From Isochrysis galbana (taxonomy: Eukaryota > Haptophyta > Isochrysidales > Isochrysidaceae): a stretch of DNA of 64,000 nucleotides. Of this stretch, positions 51,885 through 61,187 are shown piece after piece (positions within the stretch are counted from its first letter, which is position 1; every line of letters starts with the position of its first letter). The stretch lies in the NCBI GenBank assembly GCA_018136815.1, contig CM030933.1, positions 5,991,137 to 6,055,136 of the forward strand. Direction: 5' to 3'. The notes beneath the pieces are model-generated. The model worked only from the letters and a program-made list of their open reading frames with translations, had not been told where the DNA came from and searched no databases. Both the position numbers and the translations under genes were made by a program.

Positions 51885-52593
51885 GGTTCGGAACCGCGCC
51901 ATCATCTCCAACGACCATCCGGTCGATGTCTTGAGTGAGCGCTAGTCCCGTTCCTTTGCCGCGCCGCGCCCGCCCCGAAAAAATTTGTTAAAAATAAAAT
52001 TATAATTATAATTAGTTGTCCCTTGTTTTCGATAAAAGGAAAAGAAGCGAGGGAGCTCTACACTCTACAAACCAAGGCCCCAGGCGTCCACAAGGACCTT
52101 GACAAGGAGCTTTTGATGGCGATCGAGAGACGAGAGACATCGATTCGCGGATGCGGCATTCTTTATTCATTGTTATTGCTTTGTTTGGTGCCAACTTGCA
52201 ACTTGGTGCGGCATCAACGGTCTACCCGCCAAATACCCTAGTGAATGCTAACCCTCACCTTCAGCTTGAAAGACCAAATACCGCGAAGACCGGGGGCAAT
52301 GTCAAAGGTGATTGACAGATGATACTAATCGTAGAGAAAATGTGTAAATCGCATGGGGGCACTCATCTTGTCTATGCGCACAAGGCAATCAGATGACCAA
52401 ACAACCACACCACCGCCGCGGGGAGATGCACCATAGAAAATGGAGTTCTAAGGACGCCACAAATGAAAGTGCCCCAATCGCCCCGCAACCCCGCCGCGGC
52501 CACCCGGACGGAGAGTTGCTGCGACTTACACACAGCCGCATCACGGCGCACTCGGCGTGGTGGCAGTCGGTCGGCAAACGCAGGAATGCGCAT
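51885..52593. other. Intergenic, no firm gene
   Basis: 52040-52190 has a plus-strand stretch (KEARELYTLQTKAPGVHKDL, then MAIERRE) that looks protein-like but is short and has no family. 52290-52593 is the 3' flank of the aldolase gene. Confidence 0.4.
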
Positions 52594-54030
52594 TTACCAG
52601 CCCTGGAGCACGTTGACGCAGTTGAGATCCTCGGCAGCCTCGCACAGGCGCTTGGCCATGCTCTCCTCACCGGAGCGGAGAGCCATGCGGGGGTCGTAGT
52701 ACTTCTTGTTGGGCTTGAGCTCGCCCTCGGGGTTGCCAATTTGGCCCTGGAGGTAGTCATGGTACTTGGCCTCGTAAGTGCGGATGCCGTCCCAGAAGGC
52801 CCACTGCGTGTCGGTGTCAATGTTCATCTTGATGGTGCCGGCCTGGATGGCGTAGCGGATGTCCTCGCGCGACGAACCCGAGCCGCCATGGAAGACAAAG
52901 AGCGCCGGCTTCTTGTCGTCACCGCCGAGCTTCTCCGAGATGTAGGCCTGGGTGTTGTGGAGGATCTCGGGCTTGAGCTCGACGTTGCCCGGGGCGTACA
53001 CGCCGTGAACGTTGCCGAAGGCAGCGGCGACGGTGAATCGACCGTTGGGGACCTCCGAGAGGGTCTTGTAGACCTCCCAGACCTCCTCCGGCTGGGTGTA
53101 AAGGCGCGACGAGTCGACATCTGAGTTGTCGACGCCGTCCTCCTCGCCACCGGTCACACCAAGCTCCATCTCGAGGAGGATGTCCATCTTGGCCATGCGC
53201 TCAAGGTACTCCTTGCAGGTACCAATATTCTCCTCGAGCTCCTCCTCGGAGAGGTCGAGCATGTGAGAAGAGAAGAGGGGCTCACCGTTGGCCTGGAAGT
53301 ACTTCTCGTTGGCGTCAAGGAGGCCATCGAACCACGGGAGCCACGAGCGCTGGCAGTGGTCGGTGTGGAGGATGACCGGAACGCCGTAAAGCTCGGCGAC
53401 CTGGCGGACGTGGAGAGCGCCCGCGACAGTGCCGGCAATGCAGGCGGCGTCGTTGTCGTTCTTGGCCGTCTTGCCCGCAATGAATTGGCCTCCGCCACGC
53501 GAGAACTGGACGATCATCGGACCGCCGTACTTGGCAGCAGCCTCAAGGCACGCAGAGATGGAGCACGAGGAGACAACGTTGACAGCCGGAATGGCGTACT
53601 CATTCTCCTTGGCGTGCTGGAGGAGGTCCCAGAGCGCCTGGCCGGTGACCACACCCGGCTTGACCGACTTGGGCATCGGCGTCACAGTCTTGGTCTGCAT
53701 GCTGATGGCGCCAGCACGGGCCGGCACATTCTGCGAGAGGAAGGGAGGGGGGGGGAGTTCAGAACACGGCCAAGCCACACAGCCGACACGGGCAGATAGT
53801 GCAAAGCAAGGTGCAGGGCTCAGGCGTTGGGGGAGATTCGCCCTGAAGCGCAAGGACACTGCACGCAGAGGGCCCTGTGTGGGCGGCCGCCAGGCACGTC
53901 GCGCGGTTGTGCGCAGCGCAAGGCTGCGGTGCACGCCTATGCGAGACGGTGCGCAGGCGCCTTCTCGGCCGGAGCTCACCAGGCCAGCCACGACGGCAGA
54001 GGAGGCAGCGATGAGCTGGAAGAAAAGCAT
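52594..54030 (-). CDS. FBA2: Class II fructose-bisphosphate aldolase, probably plastid-targeted
   Basis: Two exons, 54030-53980 and 53730-52594, join in phase 0 and give 395 residues. Exon 1 codes only for MLFFQLIAASSAVVAGL, a signal-peptide core; exon 2 starts NVPARAGAISM, a short basic transit-like stretch, so the bipartite presequence of a secondary plastid is likely. The enzyme is the class IIA (E. coli/yeast) type: YAIPAVNVVSSCSI, VQFSRGGGQFIAGK, PVILHTDHCQRSWLPWFDGL (zinc ligand His), LLEMELGVTGGEEDGVDNS, AFGNVHGVYAPGNVEL (zinc His), FVFHGGSGSSREDI (zinc His) and MNIDTDTQWAFWDG. It converts fructose-1,6-bisphosphate to DHAP and GAP in the Calvin cycle or glycolysis. A presequence in its own exon suggests acquisition by exon addition. 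Confidence 0.95.
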   Translation of the reverse strand: MLFFQLIAASSAVVAGLVSSGREGACAPSRIGVHRSLALRTTARRAWRPPTQGPLRAVSLRFRANLPQRLSPAPCFALSARVGCVAWPCSELPPPPFLSQNVPARAGAISMQTKTVTPMPKSVKPGVVTGQALWDLLQHAKENEYAIPAVNVVSSCSISACLEAAAKYGGPMIVQFSRGGGQFIAGKTAKNDNDAACIAGTVAGALHVRQVAELYGVPVILHTDHCQRSWLPWFDGLLDANEKYFQANGEPLFSSHMLDLSEEELEENIGTCKEYLERMAKMDILLEMELGVTGGEEDGVDNSDVDSSRLYTQPEEVWEVYKTLSEVPNGRFTVAAAFGNVHGVYAPGNVELKPEILHNTQAYISEKLGGDDKKPALFVFHGGSGSSREDIRYAIQAGTIKMNIDTDTQWAFWDGIRTYEAKYHDYLQGQIGNPEGELKPNKKYYDPRMALRSGEESMAKRLCEAAEDLNCVNVLQGW

Positions 54031-54119
54031 CTCAGACTGTGTGGTGCGTATGAGCTCCGCTGGCCGCGGGGGGCGAGAGGGGTGATCGGACGAAGGACAC
54101 CGAAGCTCGAGGCTGGGAC

Positions 54120-54395
54120 GCGCGGGGGGGGGGGGGAGGGAGGGGGGGGGAGGGGCGGGGGGCGGGGGGGGGGCCGGGGGGGCGCGGGCGGGGGGGGGGG
54201 GGGGGGCGGAGGGGGAGGGGGGGGGGGGGAGTCGTGGAAGGCTATCGGAGGAGAGAGGAGCTCGCACGCGGAGGGGAGAGAGGGGGGCGGGGGGGGGGGA
54301 GAAGCGTAGCGGCCGGCGGCGGGGAGGGAGAGCGGGCGGGGGGGGGAGGGGGGGGGGGCGGGGGGGGGGGCGGGGGGGGGAGGGGGCATCGGCCG
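54120..54395. repeat. G-run-rich tract upstream of the aldolase gene
   Basis: More than fifteen runs of four or more G on the plus strand, several of 8-12 (for example 54125-54135, 54191-54205 and 54362-54377), separated by single A or C. It starts 90 bases upstream of the aldolase ATG; on the coding strand it is C-rich. On the plus strand it could fold into G-quadruplexes. Confidence 0.85.
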
Positions 54396-54964
54396 ATTCT
54401 CGCCTCGCGAGATCCGTCTCCGCTCCCCCCCCCCCGCCTCCCCCCCCTCTCCCCCTCTCCCTGGTCGCCTTGCCCCCCCCTCTCATCTCTCTGGTCCTCC
54501 CGGTAGGAGTAAAGAAGCACCCGTGCACTCCCCGCGGCCGCCCCTCCTCTCTCTCTCCGCTCCTCTGACGAGGCGAGGCGAGGCGAGACGAGAGCACAAA
54601 GAGCAAGAGAGGGGTTTTACACCGACTAAAGAGAGAGCCGACAATCATCTCGCCGCCGGCGCCACGCTGCTCCCGTGCACCCCCTCCGCATCCTCCCTGC
54701 GCCTTTCCGCTGTCTAGAACTCTCTCTCTCGTTCACCTCTCCCTCTCTGGATGCGGAGGCGGAAGGAGCAGCGGAGGCGCGGGGGGGAGGGGAGGCGCCA
54801 AGGTTGGGGCCGGAACGCTCTCCCCCAAGATTTTTTGTAGTTACACCCCCGCTCGTACGAGCGGAGCGCGCACTTGATCTAGGGGAAGAAAAAAAGTACT
54901 TGGCGCCTCCAGGAGGTCGCCCGCGCACACCGCGCCTCTCGTCCCCCATCCCTCAGCCTGGACG

Positions 54965-56973
54965 ATGGGGAAGAAGCAGCACTCGAAGGACCAGCTCTAC
55001 ATCACACAAACCGAATGGAAGGCTGATTGGGGCGGCGCTAAGTCGAACCAGCACATCCCATACAAGGTACGCCGCACGCAAGCGCCACTGGAGCCACGCG
55101 TTGTTGCCATCGCCTCATGTTCACCACTGCGACGCTGCCTCACGCTGCCTCAGGTACTGCCGTTCGACTGCTGCGCGATCTCTCTCCGCCCGTTCGAGGG
55201 ATCCCCGATGTGCACCGCCGATGGCATCGTCTTCGACTTGCTCAACATCGTGCCGTACCTGAAAAAGTTCCGACGGCATCCAGTGACCGGCAAGCCGCTC
55301 ACGGCATCAGAGCTCATCAAGCTAAATTTCCATAAGAACGCGGAGGGAAAGTTTCATTGCCCGGTGATGTTCAAACCGTTCACTCAACACACTCACATCG
55401 TCGCCATCAAGCCTACTGGAAACGTGTTCTGCTACGAGGCTGTAAAGGAGCTCAACATCAAGGTGCGCGCCCATCCGCCCATCATACGGCCACTGGCGAC
55501 GATTCCATCCGTACATTGCCCACCGACACGACCCCTCAGGCCAAATCGATGGTTGACCTTATGGACGGCACTCCTTTCGCCCGGGAAGACATCATCACCA
55601 TCCAAGACCCCAGCGATGGCACCCGGCGAGAGATCTCTCGCTTCTCCCACGTTACAGAGAACCTAGATGCCGGCAAGATGAAAGATGCCGGCAGCATACG
55701 GCACAACGATGCAACGGCGCGTGTGCTGAGCAAGCTCTCCTCATCCGCCACAGAGGCGGCTGCCGCCTCGGTGGCGAGCGCTGCTGATCTGCTATATCAG
55801 GCGAAGGGCAAGACAAAGGCTGACGTGGGTGGTGCAAGCGGCGCGTGTGCCAAACCAGCCTTGGCCCCACGTTGGCTGCAAACCACCGGCGAGCACGCGG
55901 CGGGCTTCACCTCGACCGCCTGTACTCCGACCACTCGCAACGAGATCGCTCCACTTTCTGAGGAGGAAGCAAACCGGCAGAGGTGCGCCAGGCCGCTTGC
56001 TTGATGTGTGTTTCATGGAGGATAGTTGAATCTTGCTCCCAAAGCGCAGCTTGGTGTGCAATGTTCTCACCATGGCAGTTTCAGAATCGCATGTGCGTCA
56101 CTGTGCAACACTCATCTGGACTGCTGGAGCCTCACACTGCCGGAGTCTGGATGCCGTAAATCTTCCCTCATTTCCCATCTCAGATACGCCTTTTTGAAGA
56201 AGAAGAAGCAGAAAGGCTACGTTCAGATCCAAACAACGCACGGCGTGTTGAACCTGGAGCTCCACGTCGATCTCGTGCCGATGACGTGCGAGAATTTTCT
56301 CACCCTAGCGCAACGTGGCTACTACGACGGTCTGAATTTCCACCGGCTGTTGAAAAACTTCATGGTTCAGGGCGGCGACCCGACAGGCACGGGTAGCGGC
56401 GGGGAATCCATGTGGGGCAAGCCTTTTGCAGACGAGATACTCGCCAAGCTCAAGCATGATGGGAAGGGGGTGCTGTCCATGGCGAATTCGGGCCCAAACA
56501 CCAATGGCTCCCAATTCTTCATCACGTTCAAATCAGCTGCGCACCTCGATGGCAAGCATACTGTCTTTGGTCGCGTCGTTGGCGGGTTCGATGCGCTTTC
56601 CAAGATTGAGCGGGTGCCTACAGATAAGAACGATCGACCGATGGAGCCCGTGGCCATCACGTGCATTATGGTGCTCGTCAACCCCTTCGATAATGTCGAA
56701 GCGGAGATGCAAGAGGCGTACGAGCGCGAGGCAGACCCGGCGGCAGCAGCCGCAGCTGACAAGGCAAAGCTGGAGGCGGAAGACACGCAGGCCTGGTACA
56801 ACGGGCCCATTAACCGGCCAAATGCATTGCGCGAGGGCGTGGGCAAATATATCTCGGCCGAACATCTACGGAACTCCGCTCCACCCTCCGAGGCGTTGGA
56901 GGAGCCGCCTAGGCCAAAGAAAGCACGCGTTACACAACCAGGTTACCAAATGTCTAACTTCATTGGATGGTGA
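54965..56973 (+). CDS. PPIL2: PPIL2-type U-box cyclophilin of the spliceosome
   Basis: Four exons, 54965-55066, 55154-55462, 55540-55982, 56184-56973, give 547 residues (human PPIL2 has 520). The opening MGKKQHSKDQLYITQTEW is diagnostic. A double U-box follows: LPFDCCAISLRPFEGSPMCT, GIVFDLLNIVPYLKKF, then FHCPVMFKPFTQHTHIVAI and GNVFCYEAVKELNIK. A linker (REDIITIQDPSD) leads to the cyclophilin domain from about 290: GYVQIQTTHGVLNLELHVDL, GLNFHRLLKNFMVQGGDPTG (catalytic Arg and Gln), GVLSMANSGPNTNGSQFFIT, HLDGKHTVFGRVVGG. His replaces the Trp of cyclophilin A in the last motif, as in relatives, implying altered cyclosporin binding. The C-tail is basic, KKARV. Confidence 0.95.
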
Positions 56974-58916
56974 ATCGCGGGTGATGCGCTTGCCTTGCAT
57001 CGCGACGATGGGCTGCAACGTGGCGGCCTTGCGAGGGGCGCGGTGGCGTTCAATAAATTCGGGGCCAAATACCTACAATGGACACGGCACTATCTCAAAA
57101 AAAATCTTGAAGATGCCTACTACTGCTACTAGGACTAGGACACTTCCCCTCTGGGACCCGGGCGCCATCGCCCTTGCCCCAGACTCATTCCCCTTTCCGC
57201 TTTCCCTTCTTAGCCCTTTTTCTTCGGTATCGGCAACTAAGTATATGTAGTATTTTTATTGATGTTGTGAGGTGTTAGAATTAGTACCACTACTGCCACT
57301 AGCCATGTACTAGCCACTACCACTAATCCACCTGACCGCGACACGCATGACCGCAATGTGCACCCCAAGGGGCACGAGCTATCGCGCGCCCCCTCTAGCT
57401 CTAGACCCCCACCCCTCCCATCCATTTAAGCCCGCCGCAACCAAGCAAACAAGCCTAGAAGGGGCCGCCGCACGCGCGCATCGCATCGTAGTCGGCCGTG
57501 TGTGGCGCGTACAACTACGCAAACGTTACCCGGCCGAATGGGCCGGAGTGCCCGATTTTCGAACGCTACCGGGCGAGCTGCCGGCGCTTTCTGCTCGGTC
57601 TTCCACTAAGATAGAATGACACACCAGGCATCATATGCATACATATGCTGCAAAGATGCCACCCAAGACCCAAGGCCAGGGACTGTACTTAATTTACTAT
57701 CAACGTTGGGGGGTACTAGTTAGTAGCCATTTGAGGGGTAGTTAGTAGTTAGTTAACTGGTTGTGTGTATTTGGCAGTAGTTACCTACTAGTTACGTGTT
57801 ACGTGTTACGTGGCTGATGACTTTGTACGTTAGTGGTTAACTTGTAGTTATCTAGTTAGTAGATTTAGAAATAGGTGTAGAAATACGATATCATAATTAA
57901 TAGGTGTAGAAATAGAGAGCTGATATATATGTACCGTACAAGCAGACTCCTCCCACCTCCGCCCCAATCCCCCAATATCCCTTACCCCTCCATCCAACCT
58001 CCAACCTCCGTCCAACGCTGACGAACTCCGACACTCCGACGATGGCGCCGAGGAGGATGTATATCGAGACCGTCGAGCAGCTTGCCAATGCCAATAACAA
58101 TAACGCTGCAACCGCAGGGCACGATGACGAGGTCGAACGTGTGTTTTCAGCGGCCGGAGCAATGCAGGATTCGACGCTCGAGCGCTCGCTTATTTATTTA
58201 TGGCAGCGTACAACGTACAACACGCAACACGCCCCCCCGCAGTCCCCCCCCCCCTCCGCAGTTCCCCCCCTCCGCAGTTTCCCTCCCCTCCGCAGATTTC
58301 TTCCCCCCCCCCCTTCCCCCTCCGCGCTGTTCCCCCCCCCCCCGCCCCCCGCTGTTCCCCCCTCGTCCGCGCGAGAGGGTGCAACCTCAGGTTTGGTTGT
58401 TTTTTTCGCAAGTGCCCCCCATGTGGACGGTATAAGTTCTACTTAAAGGACCCCCTTTTTTACAGTATAAACGTGCAGCAAGACGAGTTGACCGTAGAAA
58501 AGGGGACATCGCAGCCGGTCCTGCCCTTTCACCGCGCCCTCGCTCCCTTCAGCCACCCCAACGCAGGTGGTTTCACCCCACCCCGCCGTACGAAGGCGCG
58601 CAGGCGTCCCATAGGCGGGAGGAGATGCGTCCACATAGGCGGGCGGAGAGGCGCGCCAATGTCTCCTGACCGGGAGGGACAGTGGCAGCGAGGGCAGCGC
58701 CGGGCGAGCGGAAGCAGCCCCTAGAGCAATGCTTCCCCCCCCCCATACCCTCACGCGGCACTGTTCCGTTTGGCTGACGGAGTGGATGGGTAGGAGGGAG
58801 GGAGAGAAAGACCGCCCAAGCTCGCGAGAAGTCGCCACACGGGCGGTCGTGGGGGTAGCAAGGGTCAAAAAGAAAGGTATGACTTGCAGCGCTCACTGTC
58901 CGCATATTCCTTGCAG
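56974..58916. other. Intergenic, no supported gene
   Basis: 57680-57860 is rich in TAGTTAGTAG/TTACGTG words. 58042-58200 contains a plus-strand frame with EVERVFSAAGAMQDS, faintly like a hAT C-terminus, possibly an old fragment. 58240-58370 is C-run-rich with a repeated CCCCTCCGCAGTT unit. Nothing else. Confidence 0.45.
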
Positions 58917-59723
58917 ATGAATGAGGATTCGTGTAACGCCGAGGTACTGTTTATCTGCTCCTCGCCCACGCCCTCTACACCACAGGCAAGCATGGACCCT
59001 GCGCTTAGCAACGCTGTGGCACTTGTCCGCCAGTTCCGAGCACTCCCGTGCACCAAACTGGAGATGCGCCTCGGCTACATGCACGAGGGCCAGTTTGTCG
59101 ACAGCGTGGACAGGCGCGTGCATGACCGGCTTTGCCTCGAAGTCTTTGGCAACGCACCCGTCCTCGTGAGCCGCCACGACGCCTTCTGGCGGCGACCAGG
59201 CACGGAACGAGTCCGCACGCGAACCACTTTTGATGATACGCACATTCTCAGCATCGAACGCAGTGTGCAGAGGACCTTTCGGGAAGTCGTCTTCTTCACC
59301 GACAGCCCCGGGGGCCTCGCATTCAAGGTGTCCTTGACGTGCGACGATCCGGTAAGCACCCATGAGTTGGAGGAGGTCGTCACCACCGCGGCCTTTTGCA
59401 TCCAGCACCCCCGGCAGCTCTTCTTGGGAGACTGGAAGTACGACTTTGCACGCGCGTGGTCTGCGCCAACCAAGAGCGCGGCCGAGAGCCTCCAGCGAGC
59501 GGGGAATCGGGAGCTCTACACAATTGACATCCATCTTGTGAATCGCACCTCTTTGGCGAGTTATGACGACACTGCGATCGCTCAAGTCATGCTCGCACGC
59601 ATGCTGAAGCTCATTCACACGCTTGCGGATGGAGTGATGGTGACTGGGGCGAAATGCGTCCTGGAGTCTCGTGGGGAATCGCTTGCCTTTTGCTTTGCAG
59701 CAAACGGCGTTGAAACCGTGTGA
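58917..59723 (+). CDS. CYTH/RNA-triphosphatase-superfamily protein (mRNA-capping-like)
   Basis: From ATG 58917, which directly follows an acceptor-like CTTGCAG, a frame of 268 codons runs to 59723. A shorter start at 58992 (MDPALSNAVALVRQF) is possible. The motif TKLEMRLGYMHEGQF fits the first metal-binding strand (ElExRxG) of tunnel-type RNA triphosphatases. RVRTRTTFDDTHIL and LAFKVSLTCDDPV supply basic and acidic strands, FLGDWKYDFARAWSAPTKS matches the 'WRxDFTxVWSG' segment, and ELYTIDIHLVN is the closing ExE-like strand, with the Glu replaced by Asp (IDI). This family removes the gamma-phosphate of nascent RNA in protists, fungi and large DNA viruses. The substituted closing acidic pair leaves catalysis uncertain. 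Upstream exons are possible. Confidence 0.6.
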   Translation: MNEDSCNAEVLFICSSPTPSTPQASMDPALSNAVALVRQFRALPCTKLEMRLGYMHEGQFVDSVDRRVHDRLCLEVFGNAPVLVSRHDAFWRRPGTERVRTRTTFDDTHILSIERSVQRTFREVVFFTDSPGGLAFKVSLTCDDPVSTHELEEVVTTAAFCIQHPRQLFLGDWKYDFARAWSAPTKSAAESLQRAGNRELYTIDIHLVNRTSLASYDDTAIAQVMLARMLKLIHTLADGVMVTGAKCVLESRGESLAFCFAANGVETV

Positions 59724-59792
59724 AGTCCTTCTTCAGACGTCGCCATCCGCCCGCGGTGTGCTGGCTGGCTATGGGCGTGCAAGGGCGGACGT

Positions 59793-60500
59793 CGGCAGTC
59801 TGACGCCCACGTGGTTGCATTCTTCAACAAGGGCAGCGGGCATGGTTGCATTCTTCAACAAGGGCGGGATGATCGTTCAAGGTGTGACAAAAAAAGGGAA
59901 CCACGTGGTGGGTGTGACGAAAAGGGAACCTCGAGTTACTATGCAAGAAAAAAAGTTATTTACGCTCGAGGAAGCGTGTCCGAGTTAGGAGGGCGCCCCC
60001 GTCAATGACATAATCTCAAGAAAAAATTTTACTTTGCATACTGTAAGATGTGGGTCTACGCTCGTCAAAGCTTATTCGACGATGGTCCCTACGACGTCGT
60101 CCCCTTGATGAGTCTCTTGGGTGGCATCACCTTCTGGTTTCTCCTTAGTGCTGCATTCGCAGCAGTCATCGCGTCGAGGGATGGTTTCACACGGGTCGGG
60201 ATCGCGGTCGGGGTGGTCTTCGCGCTGTTTATTCTTCTCCTCTTGGTACTGTGGAAGACAAAGTATTTTCGCTTTTACAAGACGGAGAAAATGCAACTGA
60301 CCTTCGATGCGGAGGCGATATTGAAACGGGAGGCACAAACGAAACACAAGACGTCTTCCGCTTGATGGGTCCCCGTGTTTATGTTTGTCTGCGCGCGGTC
60401 AACTCCCGAGTTAGGGGCGAAGTTAGGGGTCAGTAGAAATTATATACCTAAAAGCCGGGAGGGGCGTGACAAAAAAAAGGAACCTCGAGTTGCACCCTCT
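59793..60500 (+). repeat. Dispersed repeat C, long copy with embedded ORF
   Basis: Blocks shared with 45240-45490 (inverted): GACGCCCACGTGGTTGCATT twice-repeated as TTCTTCAACAAGGGC, AGGGCGCCCCCGTCAATGAC, TTTTACTTTGCATAC, then, after about 350 unshared bases, GCGGTCAACTCCCGAGTTAG, GGGGTCAGTAGAAATTATAT, GGGCGTGACAAAAAAAAGG, CCTCGAGTTGCACCCTCTCG. The phrase GTGACRAAAAGGGAACC occurs three times within it. Confidence 0.75.
60048..60365 (+). CDS. Small two-TM protein inside repeat C, hypothetical
   Basis: A 105-codon frame begins at ATG 60048 (MWVYARQSLFDDGPYDVVPL), with two clear membrane helices: LLGGITFWFLLSAAFAAVIA and VGIAVGVVFALFILLLLVLW, then a basic/aromatic tail (KTKYFRFYKTEKMQLTFDAE) and a polar C-terminus. 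The helices are separated by SRDGFTR. It starts exactly where the short repeat copy at 45240-45490 has no sequence, and ends just before the shared sequence resumes. Codon positions look protein-like and there is no damage. No family recognised. Confidence 0.5.
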   Translation: MWVYARQSLFDDGPYDVVPLMSLLGGITFWFLLSAAFAAVIASRDGFTRVGIAVGVVFALFILLLLVLWKTKYFRFYKTEKMQLTFDAEAILKREAQTKHKTSSA

Positions 60501-60605
60501 CGTCGGGACGGCGGTTCTCCTCCGCGTCCGCGCGTTGAGACGCCGTGTTCTCTTCTCCCCCCCCCCCGCGCGCGCGCAAGTCCTCCAGCGCGTCCCTCGC
60601 CCACA

Positions 60606-60683
60606 GCAAGGCGGCTTGCCTTCATTTGGTCCCGCATCGCGTATTTGGAAACGAGGGGTACCAAATGAAGGCAAACGACCTCA
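60606..60683. repeat. Palindromic TTGCCTTCATTTGG element
   Basis: GGCGGCTTGCCTTCATTTGG, a 24-base spacer containing CATCGCGTATTTGGAAACGA, then GGTACCAAATGAAGGCAAAC and GACC: inverted arms of about 22 bases with two or three mismatches. This is the most compact form of the repeat found at 224, 29798, 33506 and 46007. Confidence 0.75.
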
Positions 60684-61187
60684 CCGCGCCCCGCAGCACC
60701 GCCGCCCGCAGCACTGCCACCCGCGCCTCCCGTCGGCCCCGCTCGCGTCTCCCGCAGATCCTGCCCCCGCCCTCCCATCGCCCGCGAAACTGAAGAACAA
60801 GAACAAGGAACGAAGGGGGGGGGGGGGAGCGGGGGCGGGGAGCAGGGAGCAGAGGGGAGCGGAAAGGGTAGCGGTAGCGGGTAGGGAATGAGTGTGGGAT
60901 CATGGTGAGGGCAATGGGATCCCTGGAGCGGGTAGTCGTAGCAGCAGTGAGAGTAGCTGGCATCTTCAAAGATTTTGTAGCATGAGTTTAGCGCCGGCGA
61001 GGGCTCGAGACTCCACATTAATTAAATCCCGCACCGGAGCTACGGAATCTCTATACTAAAAAACTCTTTCGGACTGAGAGGAAGAGCGGACACCTATGTA
61101 TGAGTAACGAGGTTCGTCGGCCCGGCCACCCGGAGCGCGCGCGCGAAAGAGAGGTGGGAAGGTTTGGAAGTAGGTGGACGGGTGCGG
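60684..61187. other. Intergenic, no gene seen
   Basis: GC-rich with a poly-G run at about 60816-60835. It contains the promoter region of the TBC gene. Minus-strand open frames are Pro/Arg-rich and unconvincing. Confidence 0.45.

Noticed and set aside
53731-54648. Reading the aldolase as one 684-residue frame starting at 54648
   Set aside because: The extra 5' sequence is Pro/Arg low complexity from the G/C-run tract; a two-exon model with a signal peptide and phase-0 junction is far more protein-like.
58042-58446. hAT transposase gene at 58.0 kb
   Set aside because: A single ERVFSAAG-like phrase in a short frame followed by Pro runs; insufficient to call more than a possible relic.
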